A stretch of 31,351 nt of DNA from Firmicutes bacterium UBA4975 (lineage in GTDB: Bacteria; Bacillota; Proteinivoracia; UBA4975): assembly GCA_002397155.1 (NCBI GenBank), contig DGZR01000088.1, forward strand, positions 1 to 31,351. The letters are read 5' to 3'. The notes below the pieces were generated by a model. It was not told where the DNA came from. It saw only the letters and a list, made by a program, of their open reading frames with translations, and did no database searches. Made by a program: the position numbers and the translations under genes. Below are positions 22,645-30,481 of this stretch, one piece after another (positions within the stretch are counted from its first letter, which is position 1; each line of letters begins with the position of its first letter).

Positions 22645-23126
22645 TAACCGATGACAATTAGACTGTCCAGATGGCAAAGGAGGTTGCGGGCCCCGTCCCT
22701 CAATCTCTTGTACGTTATTTCCGCCGAAGCTTCCGGTTTGTTGCGGAAGACCCGGCAGGCGGGAACCATGATGAGACCGTGGCGGATTTCCTTGGCCTCC
22801 AAGAGTTTCACCAGGGCTAGCCAGACCTTTGTATAGAGATTGCTCCGCTCAATCTCAATGGCCGCCCCCAAGTGAGGATTAAAGTAGTCCACTTCAAAAA
22901 GGCAGCCCGGGGCAAAAAGAGGGTACTGGCGGTTAGTCACCGAATGACTAAACCCCATTTTCTCCAAGCCCGGTCGCAGAACGAGCTCAATTTTCCTGCT
23001 CTTTTCATTCTTAGTGTCTCGGATTTGTCTGATGTACTCTTGTTCCTGGGCGACAACCTGGAGAATACCGGCCAGAAGCGATTGTTGCAGCTCATTTTTA
23101 ATAATATAATAAGGCGGGTAGGCCAT
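22641..23126 (-). CDS. Hypothetical PD-(D/E)XK-like nuclease (BamHI/BglII type?)
   Basis: I do not recognise a named family. The 161-residue protein has a helical N-terminus with a basic segment, then LFEVDYFNPH and GAAIEIERSN, which gives Asp80 followed by Glu91-x-Glu93. This D...ExE arrangement matches the BamHI/BglII variant of the PD-(D/E)XK nuclease core, followed by a plausible helix (KVWLALVKLLEAKEI) and strand (HGLIMVPA). No DNA methyltransferase is near, so it is not an evident restriction system. ATG 23126 has GGAGA about 11 bases upstream, a weak site. Its base composition is less GC-rich than its neighbours, hinting at transfer. It is convergent with the 22375 gene and divergent from the amidohydrolase. 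Confidence 0.65.
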   Translation of the reverse strand: MAYPPYYIIKNELQQSLLAGILQVVAQEQEYIRQIRDTKNEKSRKIELVLRPGLEKMGFSHSVTNRQYPLFAPGCLFEVDYFNPHLGAAIEIERSNLYTKVWLALVKLLEAKEIRHGLIMVPACRVFRNKPEASAEITYKRLRDGARNLLCHLDSLIVIGY

Positions 23127-23169
23127 TTTTTAAAGGTCTCCAATCTTGTAGAATAAAGGTGATAGATAA

Positions 23170-24687
23170 ATGGAAATTGGGGCGGGCAAATTATACACCG
23201 GAGATAAGTTTAGCGAGGGCGGCCTAATCCGAATCCGGGGGGGCAAAATCAGCTCAATCGAAGGGGGATCAGGCGCTTCCCTGGTCACTCCTGGGTTTAT
23301 CGATTCCCACCTTCACTTGCTGGGCTTGGGCCTCTCCTTGCAGCGGCTCAGCTTACAGGACTGCCCCGGGATGGCGGAATTCAAGAAAGCCCTGGCCGAC
23401 TATGCCGTCACCTGTCCCGACCAGTGGCTTTTGGGCCGGGGCTGGGATCAGAACAAGCTGGGTTTTACTCCTGATCGTCGGCTTTTGGACGAACTCTGTC
23501 CCCAGCGGCCGGTCATCCTTGCCCGGGCCTGCCACCATGTGGTGGCGGCCAACAGCCTGGCCCTGAAGCTGGCCGGTATAACCGAGGACACGGTTGTGGA
23601 GGGCGGGGTGCTGAAAAAGGATGACGAGGGCAAGCTAACCGGCGTCCTGGAGGAAAACGCCACTTCCCTGGTTTACGCCCCTGTTCCCGCCGCAAGCCGG
23701 GCTACTCTCTATAGTGCCTTAGTAAAAGCCATTCAATACGTCCACTGCCGAGGCATCACCGGCGTCCACACCGACGACCGAGGCCAGATCGGCAAGTACG
23801 AGGACTTATGGGAGCTGTATGAACAGGTCACCGCTTCTTATCCTCTCCGGGTTCAACTGCACTACTCCGCCTCTACTCCCCAGGAGCTGGAGGATTTCAT
23901 CCGCTTGGCCCCGGAGATTGCCGACACCGAATTTATTCACAAAGGGGCGGTAAAGATCTTTATCGATGGCTCCCTGGGAGCGAGGACAGCGGCTCTTTTG
24001 GCGGACTACCAGGATGATCCCGGCAACTCAGGGGTCCTGGTCCACCCCGACGATACCGTGAGAGAGCTGGTCGGCTTGGCCGAGAGGGCCAAGGTCCAAC
24101 TGGCCGTGCATGTCATCGGCGATGGGGGAGTGGAGCAGTTTTTAGCGGCTCTTTCCCGGGAACGGGGAGGGTACAAAGCTGGAATTCCCCACCGGCTCGT
24201 GCACTTTCAGGTGACCAATCGGTCCCAAATTGATAGGGCCAAAGCCCTGGGCTTGGCCATCGAGATCCAGCCGGTGTTTTTGCGGACGGACATGCACTGG
24301 GTGGAAAGCCGCCTGGGCCAGGAGCGGCTGCAAGAGAGCTACTGCTGGCGCACCTTGGCAGAGGCGGGGCTCTTTTTAAACGGCGGCTCCGATTCCCCCG
24401 TCGAAGACGCCAATCCCTGGCTGGGCATCGATGCCGCCGTCACTCGCCGGGACGGGGCAGGGCGTTTTGCCTCTTCCTGGCGCCGGGATGAATCCCTCAG
24501 CTTGGAACAGGCCCTGGCTCTTTTTACCTCAGCCCCCGCCCGCCTGGCCGGCTGGAAGAGTTCTGGCCGGATAGCCCCGGGTTGCTGGGCTGACCTGGCA
24601 ATTTATGCAGAATTCAACCCCGCTAATTTGGCAAAGAACAGACCGGATACCGTCTTGGTCCAGGGGGAGACAGTTTACCAGAGGTGA
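23170..24687 (+). CDS. Amidohydrolase of the YtcJ type
   Basis: Metal-dependent hydrolase of the amidohydrolase superfamily (Amidohydro_3 group), substrate unknown. The 505-residue protein has an N-terminal beta domain, the metal-binding HxH in GFIDSHLHL (His47, His49), HKGAVKIFIDGSLGART (about 257-273), VHVIGDGG and RLVHFQ with further histidines, NGGSDSPVEDANPW with the late Asp, and a C-terminal beta segment. ATG 23170 follows AAAGGTGAT with about 7 bases. It is 6 bases before mnmA and probably co-transcribed with mnmA and the aminomutase, but no shared pathway is evident. Confidence 0.88.
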   Translation: MEIGAGKLYTGDKFSEGGLIRIRGGKISSIEGGSGASLVTPGFIDSHLHLLGLGLSLQRLSLQDCPGMAEFKKALADYAVTCPDQWLLGRGWDQNKLGFTPDRRLLDELCPQRPVILARACHHVVAANSLALKLAGITEDTVVEGGVLKKDDEGKLTGVLEENATSLVYAPVPAASRATLYSALVKAIQYVHCRGITGVHTDDRGQIGKYEDLWELYEQVTASYPLRVQLHYSASTPQELEDFIRLAPEIADTEFIHKGAVKIFIDGSLGARTAALLADYQDDPGNSGVLVHPDDTVRELVGLAERAKVQLAVHVIGDGGVEQFLAALSRERGGYKAGIPHRLVHFQVTNRSQIDRAKALGLAIEIQPVFLRTDMHWVESRLGQERLQESYCWRTLAEAGLFLNGGSDSPVEDANPWLGIDAAVTRRDGAGRFASSWRRDESLSLEQALALFTSAPARLAGWKSSGRIAPGCWADLAIYAEFNPANLAKNRPDTVLVQGETVYQR

Positions 24688-24693
24688 GCAAGG

Positions 24694-25767
24694 GTGGCAA
24701 AGAGTGTCTTAGTGGCAATGAGCGGCGGGGTGGACAGTTCAGTGACCGCCGCTCTATTACAAGACCAGGGATACCAAGTGACGGGGGCCACAATCAAAAT
24801 GTGGCCTGCCAGCAAGGCCGATGAAGACGCCCGCCGGGTGGCGGACAGCCTGGGCCTGCCCTTCTTGGTCCTGGACTATCAAGAAAGTTTTCGGCGTGAG
24901 GTCATAGATCTATTTATCCAGGAATACAAATTAGGAAAGACCCCCAACCCCTGCATTCTCTGCAACCGGGCCATAAAGTTTGGGCTCCTCCTGGCGGAGG
25001 CGGAAAAAGCGGGGATCCAATTCGTCGCCACCGGGCATTACGCCAAGATAATCCGGGGGGGGGGAGGGGCAAAGCTCTTCCGCGGCCAGGATAAAAAGCG
25101 GGACCAGAGCTATTTTCTCTATACCCTTACCGAGGACAAGTTAAAAAAAATCCTCTTTCCCCTTGGCCAGTACTCCAAGGACCAAATTAGAGAACTGGCC
25201 AAGGACTACAACCTGGCAATCGCCGACAAGCCCGATTCTCAGGAAATCTGCTTTCTTTCCGGCCAGGACTACAAAGAATTTTTGCGCGCCCAGGGAGAAC
25301 TGCCGGTCCGTCCCGGCCAGATTCTGGACACCGGGGGCAAAGTCATCGGCCGGCACCAGGGGATATATAACTACACCATCGGCCAGCGCCGGGGCCTGGG
25401 GATTGCCGACGGCATCCCTCTCTATGTCCTGGCAATTGATGCCGCGAGCAACACTGTCATTGCGGGCAGCGCACAAGAACTGGAGAAAAAGGCCTTTGTC
25501 GTCAGCGACTTTAATTGGATTAGCGGCCGGAGTCCCAGCGCCGACTTTATGGCGGAGGTGGCCATACGGTACAACGCCCAACCCCAGCCGGCCAGGGTAA
25601 GGGCCTTGGCGGAGGGGCGGGTAAGGATTGAATTTAACCGGCCCCAGCGGGCCATCGCCCCGGGGCAAGCCGCCGTAGTATACGATGGCGATGAAGTCCT
25701 GGGTGGAGGGAAAATTTGTAGCGTGTGTGTTGCCGACCAGGGAGGTGGAATAATTAAGCGGGGGTGA
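24694..25767 (+). CDS. mnmA: tRNA-specific 2-thiouridylase MnmA
   Basis: Uses ATP and a sulfur donor to make 2-thiouridine at tRNA wobble position 34. The 357-residue protein has the PP-loop SGGVDSS (10-16), the catalytic cysteine in LCNRAIKF (Cys90), TGHYAK, RDQSYFLYTL and the second cysteine in EICFL (Cys186). The spacing of the two cysteines (96) agrees with the E. coli pair (102 and 199) within a residue. The GTG start at 24694 follows AGGTGA (24682-24687) by 6 bases. No cysteine desulfurase gene is adjacent, so sulfur supply comes from elsewhere. The aminomutase gene follows after 6 bases. Confidence 0.95.
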   Translation: MAKSVLVAMSGGVDSSVTAALLQDQGYQVTGATIKMWPASKADEDARRVADSLGLPFLVLDYQESFRREVIDLFIQEYKLGKTPNPCILCNRAIKFGLLLAEAEKAGIQFVATGHYAKIIRGGGGAKLFRGQDKKRDQSYFLYTLTEDKLKKILFPLGQYSKDQIRELAKDYNLAIADKPDSQEICFLSGQDYKEFLRAQGELPVRPGQILDTGGKVIGRHQGIYNYTIGQRRGLGIADGIPLYVLAIDAASNTVIAGSAQELEKKAFVVSDFNWISGRSPSADFMAEVAIRYNAQPQPARVRALAEGRVRIEFNRPQRAIAPGQAAVVYDGDEVLGGGKICSVCVADQGGGIIKRG

Positions 25768-25773
25768 AAAAAA

Positions 25774-27015
25774 ATGGCAGTGTCCAAGCGGGGGCAAGCC
25801 CTGGACCGGGCCCGAGAGCTAAAGGAAAGGATAGGAGATTACTTGGAAGCCTGTGTCCGCATACCTACCGGGGAAATTTGCCGGGAGCGGATTCAGGCCC
25901 AAAAAGAACGGATCCTTGGGTTCCTGGGGGGAAGAGAAGAAGATTGGCAAAGTTGGCAGTGGCAGGTGGCCAACCGAATCACCGACCCCCTGGCCCTGAA
26001 AGAAATCATCAATCTCTCGCCTCAAGAACTGGAAGAGATAAGGACCACCGGGGCCCAGTTTCGCTGGGCAATCTCCCCCTACTACGCCAGCTTGATGGAC
26101 CCCGATGACCCGGACTGTCCTGTGCGGCGCCAGGGGGTGCCCCAGTTGGCGGAAGTCATGGACGGGAAAGGGACTATGGACCCAATGGCCGAGGCTTTTA
26201 CCTCGCCGGAAGTGGGCATCACCCGCCGCTACCCCGACCGCCTGATCATCTACGTGACCAATCAATGCGCCATGTACTGCCGTCATTGCCAGCGCCGCCG
26301 CAACATCGGCGAGGTGGATCATCACACGACCAAGGGCCATCTGCTAAAGAGCCTGGCCTACATCCGGGAAAACCCGGAGATTCGTGACGTCCTCCTCACG
26401 GGGGGAGACGCCTTTCTCCTGCCAGACAAGACCCTGGACTGGCTGCTCACAGAACTGGACGCCATCCCCACGGTGGAAATTAAGCGCCTGGGGACGCGGA
26501 CGCCGGTGACAATGCCCCAGCGCGTTACCCCGGAGCTCTGCGAAATCCTCAAACGCCACCACCCCGTCTACGTCAACACCCAGTTTAACCATCCCCTGGA
26601 AGTGACGGCGGATGCTAAAGAGGCCTGCGCCCGGCTGGCCCAGGCCGGTGTGCCCTTGGGCAATCAGGCGGTGCTCCTAAAAGGGATAAACGACGACCCT
26701 CACACCATGAAAAAACTCAACCAGGAACTATTAAAGATTCTGGTCCGGCCCTACTACATCTTCCACGCCAAAGAGGTAAAGGGAACGGCCCATTTTGCCA
26801 CCAGCGTCGAGGCTGGCCTGGAAATAATGGAAAAGCTCCGAGGTTACACATCCGGCCTGGCGGTGCCCAGCTATATAATTAACGCCCCCCTGGGCGGGGG
26901 CAAGACCCCGGTCCTGCCCGACTACCTGCTCCGGCTCACCCCGGAACAGGCGGTGCTCAGGACCTGGGAGAATCGGGTTTTCTTCTACCCCAATAAAAGG
27001 GAAGGAAGAAAATAG
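25774..27015 (+). CDS. eam: Glutamate 2,3-aminomutase (KamA-family radical SAM)
   Basis: Radical SAM, PLP-dependent 2,3-aminomutase, 413 residues. It has the iron-sulfur motif CxxxCxxC at Cys165, Cys169 and Cys172, and the PLP lysine in LGGGKTPVLPDY (Lys377). By alignment from memory, the two aspartates that hold the side-chain amine of lysine in lysine 2,3-aminomutase (293 and 330) are replaced by Lys333 (HAKEVKG) and Asn370 (IINAP). These are the substitutions reported for glutamate 2,3-aminomutase of Clostridioides difficile (Lys332, Asn369), with the same 37-residue gap. I therefore prefer L-glutamate to beta-glutamate, possibly a compatible solute. No AblB-type acetyltransferase is near. 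ATG 25774 follows GGGGGTGA. A 17-bp terminator overlaps the stop. Confidence 0.8.
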   Translation: MAVSKRGQALDRARELKERIGDYLEACVRIPTGEICRERIQAQKERILGFLGGREEDWQSWQWQVANRITDPLALKEIINLSPQELEEIRTTGAQFRWAISPYYASLMDPDDPDCPVRRQGVPQLAEVMDGKGTMDPMAEAFTSPEVGITRRYPDRLIIYVTNQCAMYCRHCQRRRNIGEVDHHTTKGHLLKSLAYIRENPEIRDVLLTGGDAFLLPDKTLDWLLTELDAIPTVEIKRLGTRTPVTMPQRVTPELCEILKRHHPVYVNTQFNHPLEVTADAKEACARLAQAGVPLGNQAVLLKGINDDPHTMKKLNQELLKILVRPYYIFHAKEVKGTAHFATSVEAGLEIMEKLRGYTSGLAVPSYIINAPLGGGKTPVLPDYLLRLTPEQAVLRTWENRVFFYPNKREGRK

Positions 27016-27043
27016 GCGCCCCTTTCGGCGCCTATTTTCTTCC
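27004..27043 (+). terminator. Strong Rho-independent terminator after the aminomutase gene
   Basis: A perfect 17-bp stem (27004-27020 and 27027-27043) with loop CCTTTC contains the stop codon and a GGCGCC core followed by TATTTTCTT. It ends the mnmA-aminomutase transcript. Because it is symmetric with A and T flanks it may work in both directions. Confidence 0.9.
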
Positions 27044-27063
27044 CGCCTCTGGCCTACACCCTC

Positions 27064-27088
27064 TAGGGGAGGGGTGACCCCTCCCCTA
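27064..27088. repeat. REP-like palindrome, G-rich
   Basis: A perfect 11-bp inverted repeat, TAGGGGAGGGG (27064-27074) and CCCCTCCCCTA (27078-27088), around TGA. It is the first member of the repeat cluster that fills the 314-base gap between the aminomutase and dprA. Palindromes of this GTAGGGG...CCCCTAC type are common dispersed elements in many Clostridia. Confidence 0.75.
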
Positions 27089-27095
27089 CAAATAC

Positions 27096-27211
27096 TGGGT
27101 TAACTTCCCCGACAATTACTGGGGGTCCTCCCCTGCAATTAATGGGTGAACTTCCCCGACAATTACTGGGGGTCCTCCCCTGCAATTACTGGGGGTCCTC
27201 CCCGATAATCC
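27096..27211 (+). repeat. Tandem repeat, two 47-base units plus a partial third
   Basis: Units start at 27096 and 27143 (47 bases each, differing at only two positions) and a partial copy runs from 27190 to 27211. Each unit is itself two related half-repeats of 23-24 bases, one with TGGGTGAACTTCCCC and one with TGGGGGTCCTCCCC, each ending in CAATTA. The half-repeats keep a G-run/C-run layout like the neighbouring palindromes, so they look like degenerate copies of the same element. No open frame or spacer variation is seen, which argues against CRISPR. Confidence 0.8.
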
Positions 27212-27223
27212 TTAAAAATGTAG

Positions 27224-27242
27224 GGGGGCGGTCTCCGCCCCC
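27224..27242. repeat. Second REP-like palindrome
   Basis: GGGGGCGG (27224-27231) and CCGCCCCC (27235-27242) form an 8-bp stem around TCT. The flanks TGTAG and GACA resemble the ends of the first palindrome. A further CCCCCGGGGG palindrome follows at 27249-27258. Confidence 0.65.
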
Positions 27243-27281
27243 GACAATCCCCCGGGGGCCGATTAAAACCGTCCCTTTTAT

Positions 27282-27310
27282 TTGACAATTGACTAATTTC
27301 TTGATACCTT
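27282..27310 (+). promoter_or_regulatory. Candidate promoter for dprA-topA-trmFO
   Basis: A perfect TTGACA (27282-27287) is followed after 17 bases by TACCTT (27305-27310), a poor -10 (3 of 6) that is helped by an extended TG at 27302-27303. The predicted start is 12-15 bases before the GTG of dprA, giving a very short leader. Confidence 0.45.
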
Positions 27311-27329
27311 CCTAATCAGGGGCGATAGC

Positions 27330-28427
27330 GTGAACGCAATCGAGAAATGGATTGCCCTTACATATGTGTCGGGCCTGGGTCCCAGGCGAATTGCCGCGGT
27401 GTACCGGGAATTGGGCAGTATAGACAGCTTTTTTGCGGGGGACAGTTCTCGCCTTTCCCAGGTCATGAAGCTAAAGCCGGAACTGGTGGAGACCATGGTG
27501 GGGGCCGTTGACCTGGAACAGGGCCGGAGGATGGCCGAGGAATGCCGGCAAAAGGGCATAGGGGTCATCTGCCCCCAGTCCCCGGACTATCCCGCCCTAT
27601 TGCTGGAAAGCCACGACCCGCCGCCGGTTCTCTACTACCGGGGTGCCCTGCCCCGGCAGGATCTGCTGGCGGTGGTGGGCTCGCGCCGGGCCACCGGGTA
27701 CGGACGCCGAGGGATAGCAAAACTCATCCCTCCCCTGTGCCAAGCAGGCTTGGGCATCGTCAGCGGCCTGGCGGTGGGCATCGACGCCTGGGCCCACAAA
27801 GCTTGCCTGGAAGAAAAGGGCTACACCCTGGCCGTCCTGGGCAACGGGGTGGATCTTTACTACCCTTGGGAAAATAATCGGCTGCAAAAGGACATACTGG
27901 CGGGGGAAGGCTGCCTTTTAAGTGAGTTTCCCCCGGGCACCAAGCCTCGGCCCGACCATTTTCCCCGCCGCAACCGCATCATCAGCGGGCTTAGCCGGGG
28001 GGTCCTGGTAATCGAGGCAGGGATAAAGAGCGGCGCCATGATCACCGTGGGTTTTGCCCTGGAGCAAGGCCGGGATGTTTTTGCCGTGCCCGGCAACATC
28101 GACAGCCCGGAAAGCGCCGGCGCCAACCATCTCGTCCGCCTGGGGGCGAAACCGGCCTTGACTGCCAAGGATATACTAGAAGAATACGGCCTGGACCTCC
28201 CCTTACGGGCCCAAGCCCGTCCCGGGCCGGCCTTGGAAAAGGAAGAGGCGGAACTTTTGGCTCTGCTGGACGAACAAGGGGTGAGCCTGGATGACCTCTG
28301 TTACCAGCTGGGAGCAGCCGGCGGAGTGGTGCTGGCCCGGCTGGTGGCCTTGGAACTAAAGGGATTGGTGCAGCGGTTGCCAGGCCAAGAATACATACTG
28401 ACTCGCAGCGGAGGTGCAACTTCGTGA
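27330..28427 (+). CDS. dprA: DNA-processing protein DprA
   Basis: Loads RecA on incoming single-stranded DNA in natural transformation; also widely kept in species not known to be competent. The 365-residue protein has an N-terminal helical region (VSGLGPRRIAAVYRELGS), the Rossmann-like core with VVGSRRATGYGRRG, SGLAVGIDAWAHKACL and FPRRNRIISGLSRGVLVIEA, and a C-terminal winged-helix domain (about 300-360). The GTG start at 27330 follows AGGGG by about 7 bases. Its stop overlaps topA by four bases (GTGA). dprA-topA-trmFO is the same order as in B. subtilis. Confidence 0.95.
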   Translation: MNAIEKWIALTYVSGLGPRRIAAVYRELGSIDSFFAGDSSRLSQVMKLKPELVETMVGAVDLEQGRRMAEECRQKGIGVICPQSPDYPALLLESHDPPPVLYYRGALPRQDLLAVVGSRRATGYGRRGIAKLIPPLCQAGLGIVSGLAVGIDAWAHKACLEEKGYTLAVLGNGVDLYYPWENNRLQKDILAGEGCLLSEFPPGTKPRPDHFPRRNRIISGLSRGVLVIEAGIKSGAMITVGFALEQGRDVFAVPGNIDSPESAGANHLVRLGAKPALTAKDILEEYGLDLPLRAQARPGPALEKEEAELLALLDEQGVSLDDLCYQLGAAGGVVLARLVALELKGLVQRLPGQEYILTRSGGATS

Positions 28428-30481
28428 ACTTGGTTATTGTTGAATCCCCGGCTAAGGCAAAGACAATCAATAAATTCCTGGGCTCAAAGTACATCGTCAA
28501 GCCCTCAATGGGGCATCTGATCGACTTACCCCGGAGCCAGTTGGGGGTGGAGCCGGAAGATGACTTTAAAGTAAAGTACATAACAATCCGGGGCCGGGGC
28601 AAGATCCTGGCCGAACTGCGGAAGTACGCGGCCAAGGCGGACCAGATCTTTCTCGCGACTGACCCCGACCGGGAGGGAGAGGCCATTGCTTGGCACCTGC
28701 AGCAAGAATTTAAGCAGGACAGTGCCGTCCCCCGCCGGGTGGAATTTAATGAGATCACTAAGCAGGCCATACTCAAGGCCTTTGCCAGTCCTCGGCTCAT
28801 CGACTACGACTTAGTCGACGCCCAACAGGCCAGGCGGGTGCTGGACCGGCTGGTAGGCTACAAAATCAGCCCGATTCTCTGGGAAAAAGTGCGGAGGGGC
28901 CTGAGTGCCGGCCGGGTCCAGTCGGCGGCTCTGAACATGCTCTGCCTGCGCCAAGAAGAAATTGAGGCCTTTATCTCCAGGGAATACTGGACCATTGAGG
29001 GGGACTTTTCCATTGAATCCCTGCGGGTCCGGGCCCTCCTTTCAAAAGTTGGGGGCAAAAAACCAGTTCTGGAGGATGAGGAGGGGGCCCTGGCCCTGGC
29101 CCGGCAGGCAAAGGAGACAGACTTTATCCTGAGCAAGCTGGCCTCTCGGCCCCGGGAGAAAAAAGCCAAGCCCCCCTTTATCACCAGCACCCTGCAGCAG
29201 CAGGCCGGCAGCCGCCTGGGCTTTAGCGCCCGGCGGACCATGGCCATCGCTCAGCAGCTCTACGAGGGGATTGCCCTGGGCAAGCGGGGGACTACGGGGC
29301 TAATCACTTACATGCGCACCGATTCGGTCCGGGTTTCTCCGGAGATACAAAAGGAGACCCAGGAGTTTTTAAAAAAACGCTTTGGCCCCCAGTATGTACC
29401 CGACCTGCCGCCAAAATACAGCTCCCGCCGGGGCGCCCAAGAGGCCCACGAAGCCATCAGGCCTACCGACGTCACTCTGGAGCCCGACTTGGTCAAATCC
29501 CACCTGAGTGCCGAGCAATTCGCCCTCTACCGCCTGATCTGGCAGCGCTACGTCATGAGTCAAATGAAGCCGGCTCTGTACAAACAGCAGACGGCCACCA
29601 TCAGCGGGGGGGACTTGGTCTTTGTCGCTTCGGAGCTGACCTTGGTCTTTCCCGGGTTTTTGGCCGCCCAAGACAAGGACGGGGAACAGGAAAAAGCAGG
29701 GGTCAATCTGGAGGAGCTAAAAGAGGGGAGTCCCGCTCGTTTACTGGAGATTTTCCCCAAGCAGCACTTTACCCAGCCACCGCCCCAATACAGCGAGGCC
29801 CTCCTGGTCAAGGAGATGGAGAGCAAGGGAATAGGACGGCCCAGCACTTACGCCCCTACGATCGAGACCTTGCTGGCCCGGGACTACGTGGAGAAAAAAA
29901 ACACCGTCCTCCTGCCCACCGACTTGGGGATAACGGTCAATAACCTTTTGCGCCAGTTTTTCCCCGACATCCTCAGCCTGGACTTTACCGCCGAGCTAGA
30001 GGACCGGCTGGACCTGGTGGGGGAGGGTAAACTGGAATGGCGCCAGGTGGTGGGCGGTTTTTACGCCAAGTTTAGCAAGGATGTGGAAGTGGCCCAGCGG
30101 GAGATGGACATGGTCGCCGTCGAGGATGAAGTGAGCGATGTGGTCTGCGAAAACTGCGGCCGGAACATGGTGGTAAAAAGGGGCCGGTTTGGCAAATTCC
30201 TCGCCTGCCCGGGCTATCCGGAGTGCAAGAATACCAAGCCCTTACTGACTAAAATCAACGTGCCTTGCCCAAAGTGCGGCAATGCAGTAGTCCTGCGCCG
30301 GAGCAAGAAGGGGCGACCTTTTTATGGCTGCGAAAAGTACCCGGACTGCGACTATGTCTCGTGGAAGCGGCCGGTTAATGAAAAATGCCCCCGCTGCGGC
30401 GCTTTGCTAGTGGTGGAGAAAAAAGATCTCTTGGCCTGCAGTAACCCCGGCTGTGACTTTTCCCGCTCCGGAGAGCAGTGA
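28424..30481 (+). CDS. topA: DNA topoisomerase I
   Basis: Type IA topoisomerase that relaxes negative supercoils. The 685-residue protein has the TOPRIM start VIVESPAKAKTINKFLG, the acidic motif TDPDREGEAIAWHL, the active-site tyrosine in YMRTDSVR (Tyr296) and three C-terminal four-cysteine zinc fingers beginning near Cys575, Cys615 and Cys655, evenly 40 residues apart. The GTG start at 28424 overlaps the dprA stop and follows a GGAGGTG site. The stop overlaps the trmFO start by one base (TGATG). Confidence 0.97.
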   Translation: MNLVIVESPAKAKTINKFLGSKYIVKPSMGHLIDLPRSQLGVEPEDDFKVKYITIRGRGKILAELRKYAAKADQIFLATDPDREGEAIAWHLQQEFKQDSAVPRRVEFNEITKQAILKAFASPRLIDYDLVDAQQARRVLDRLVGYKISPILWEKVRRGLSAGRVQSAALNMLCLRQEEIEAFISREYWTIEGDFSIESLRVRALLSKVGGKKPVLEDEEGALALARQAKETDFILSKLASRPREKKAKPPFITSTLQQQAGSRLGFSARRTMAIAQQLYEGIALGKRGTTGLITYMRTDSVRVSPEIQKETQEFLKKRFGPQYVPDLPPKYSSRRGAQEAHEAIRPTDVTLEPDLVKSHLSAEQFALYRLIWQRYVMSQMKPALYKQQTATISGGDLVFVASELTLVFPGFLAAQDKDGEQEKAGVNLEELKEGSPARLLEIFPKQHFTQPPPQYSEALLVKEMESKGIGRPSTYAPTIETLLARDYVEKKNTVLLPTDLGITVNNLLRQFFPDILSLDFTAELEDRLDLVGEGKLEWRQVVGGFYAKFSKDVEVAQREMDMVAVEDEVSDVVCENCGRNMVVKRGRFGKFLACPGYPECKNTKPLLTKINVPCPKCGNAVVLRRSKKGRPFYGCEKYPDCDYVSWKRPVNEKCPRCGALLVVEKKDLLACSNPGCDFSRSGEQ

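Noticed and set aside
27096..27211. Possible CRISPR array
   Set aside because: The units are contiguous with no unique spacers, and no cas genes are near; tandem REP-like repeats explain it better.
28042..28800. Open frame of 252 codons on the reverse strand across the dprA-topA junction
   Set aside because: It is antisense to both genes and shows no domain or ribosome site.
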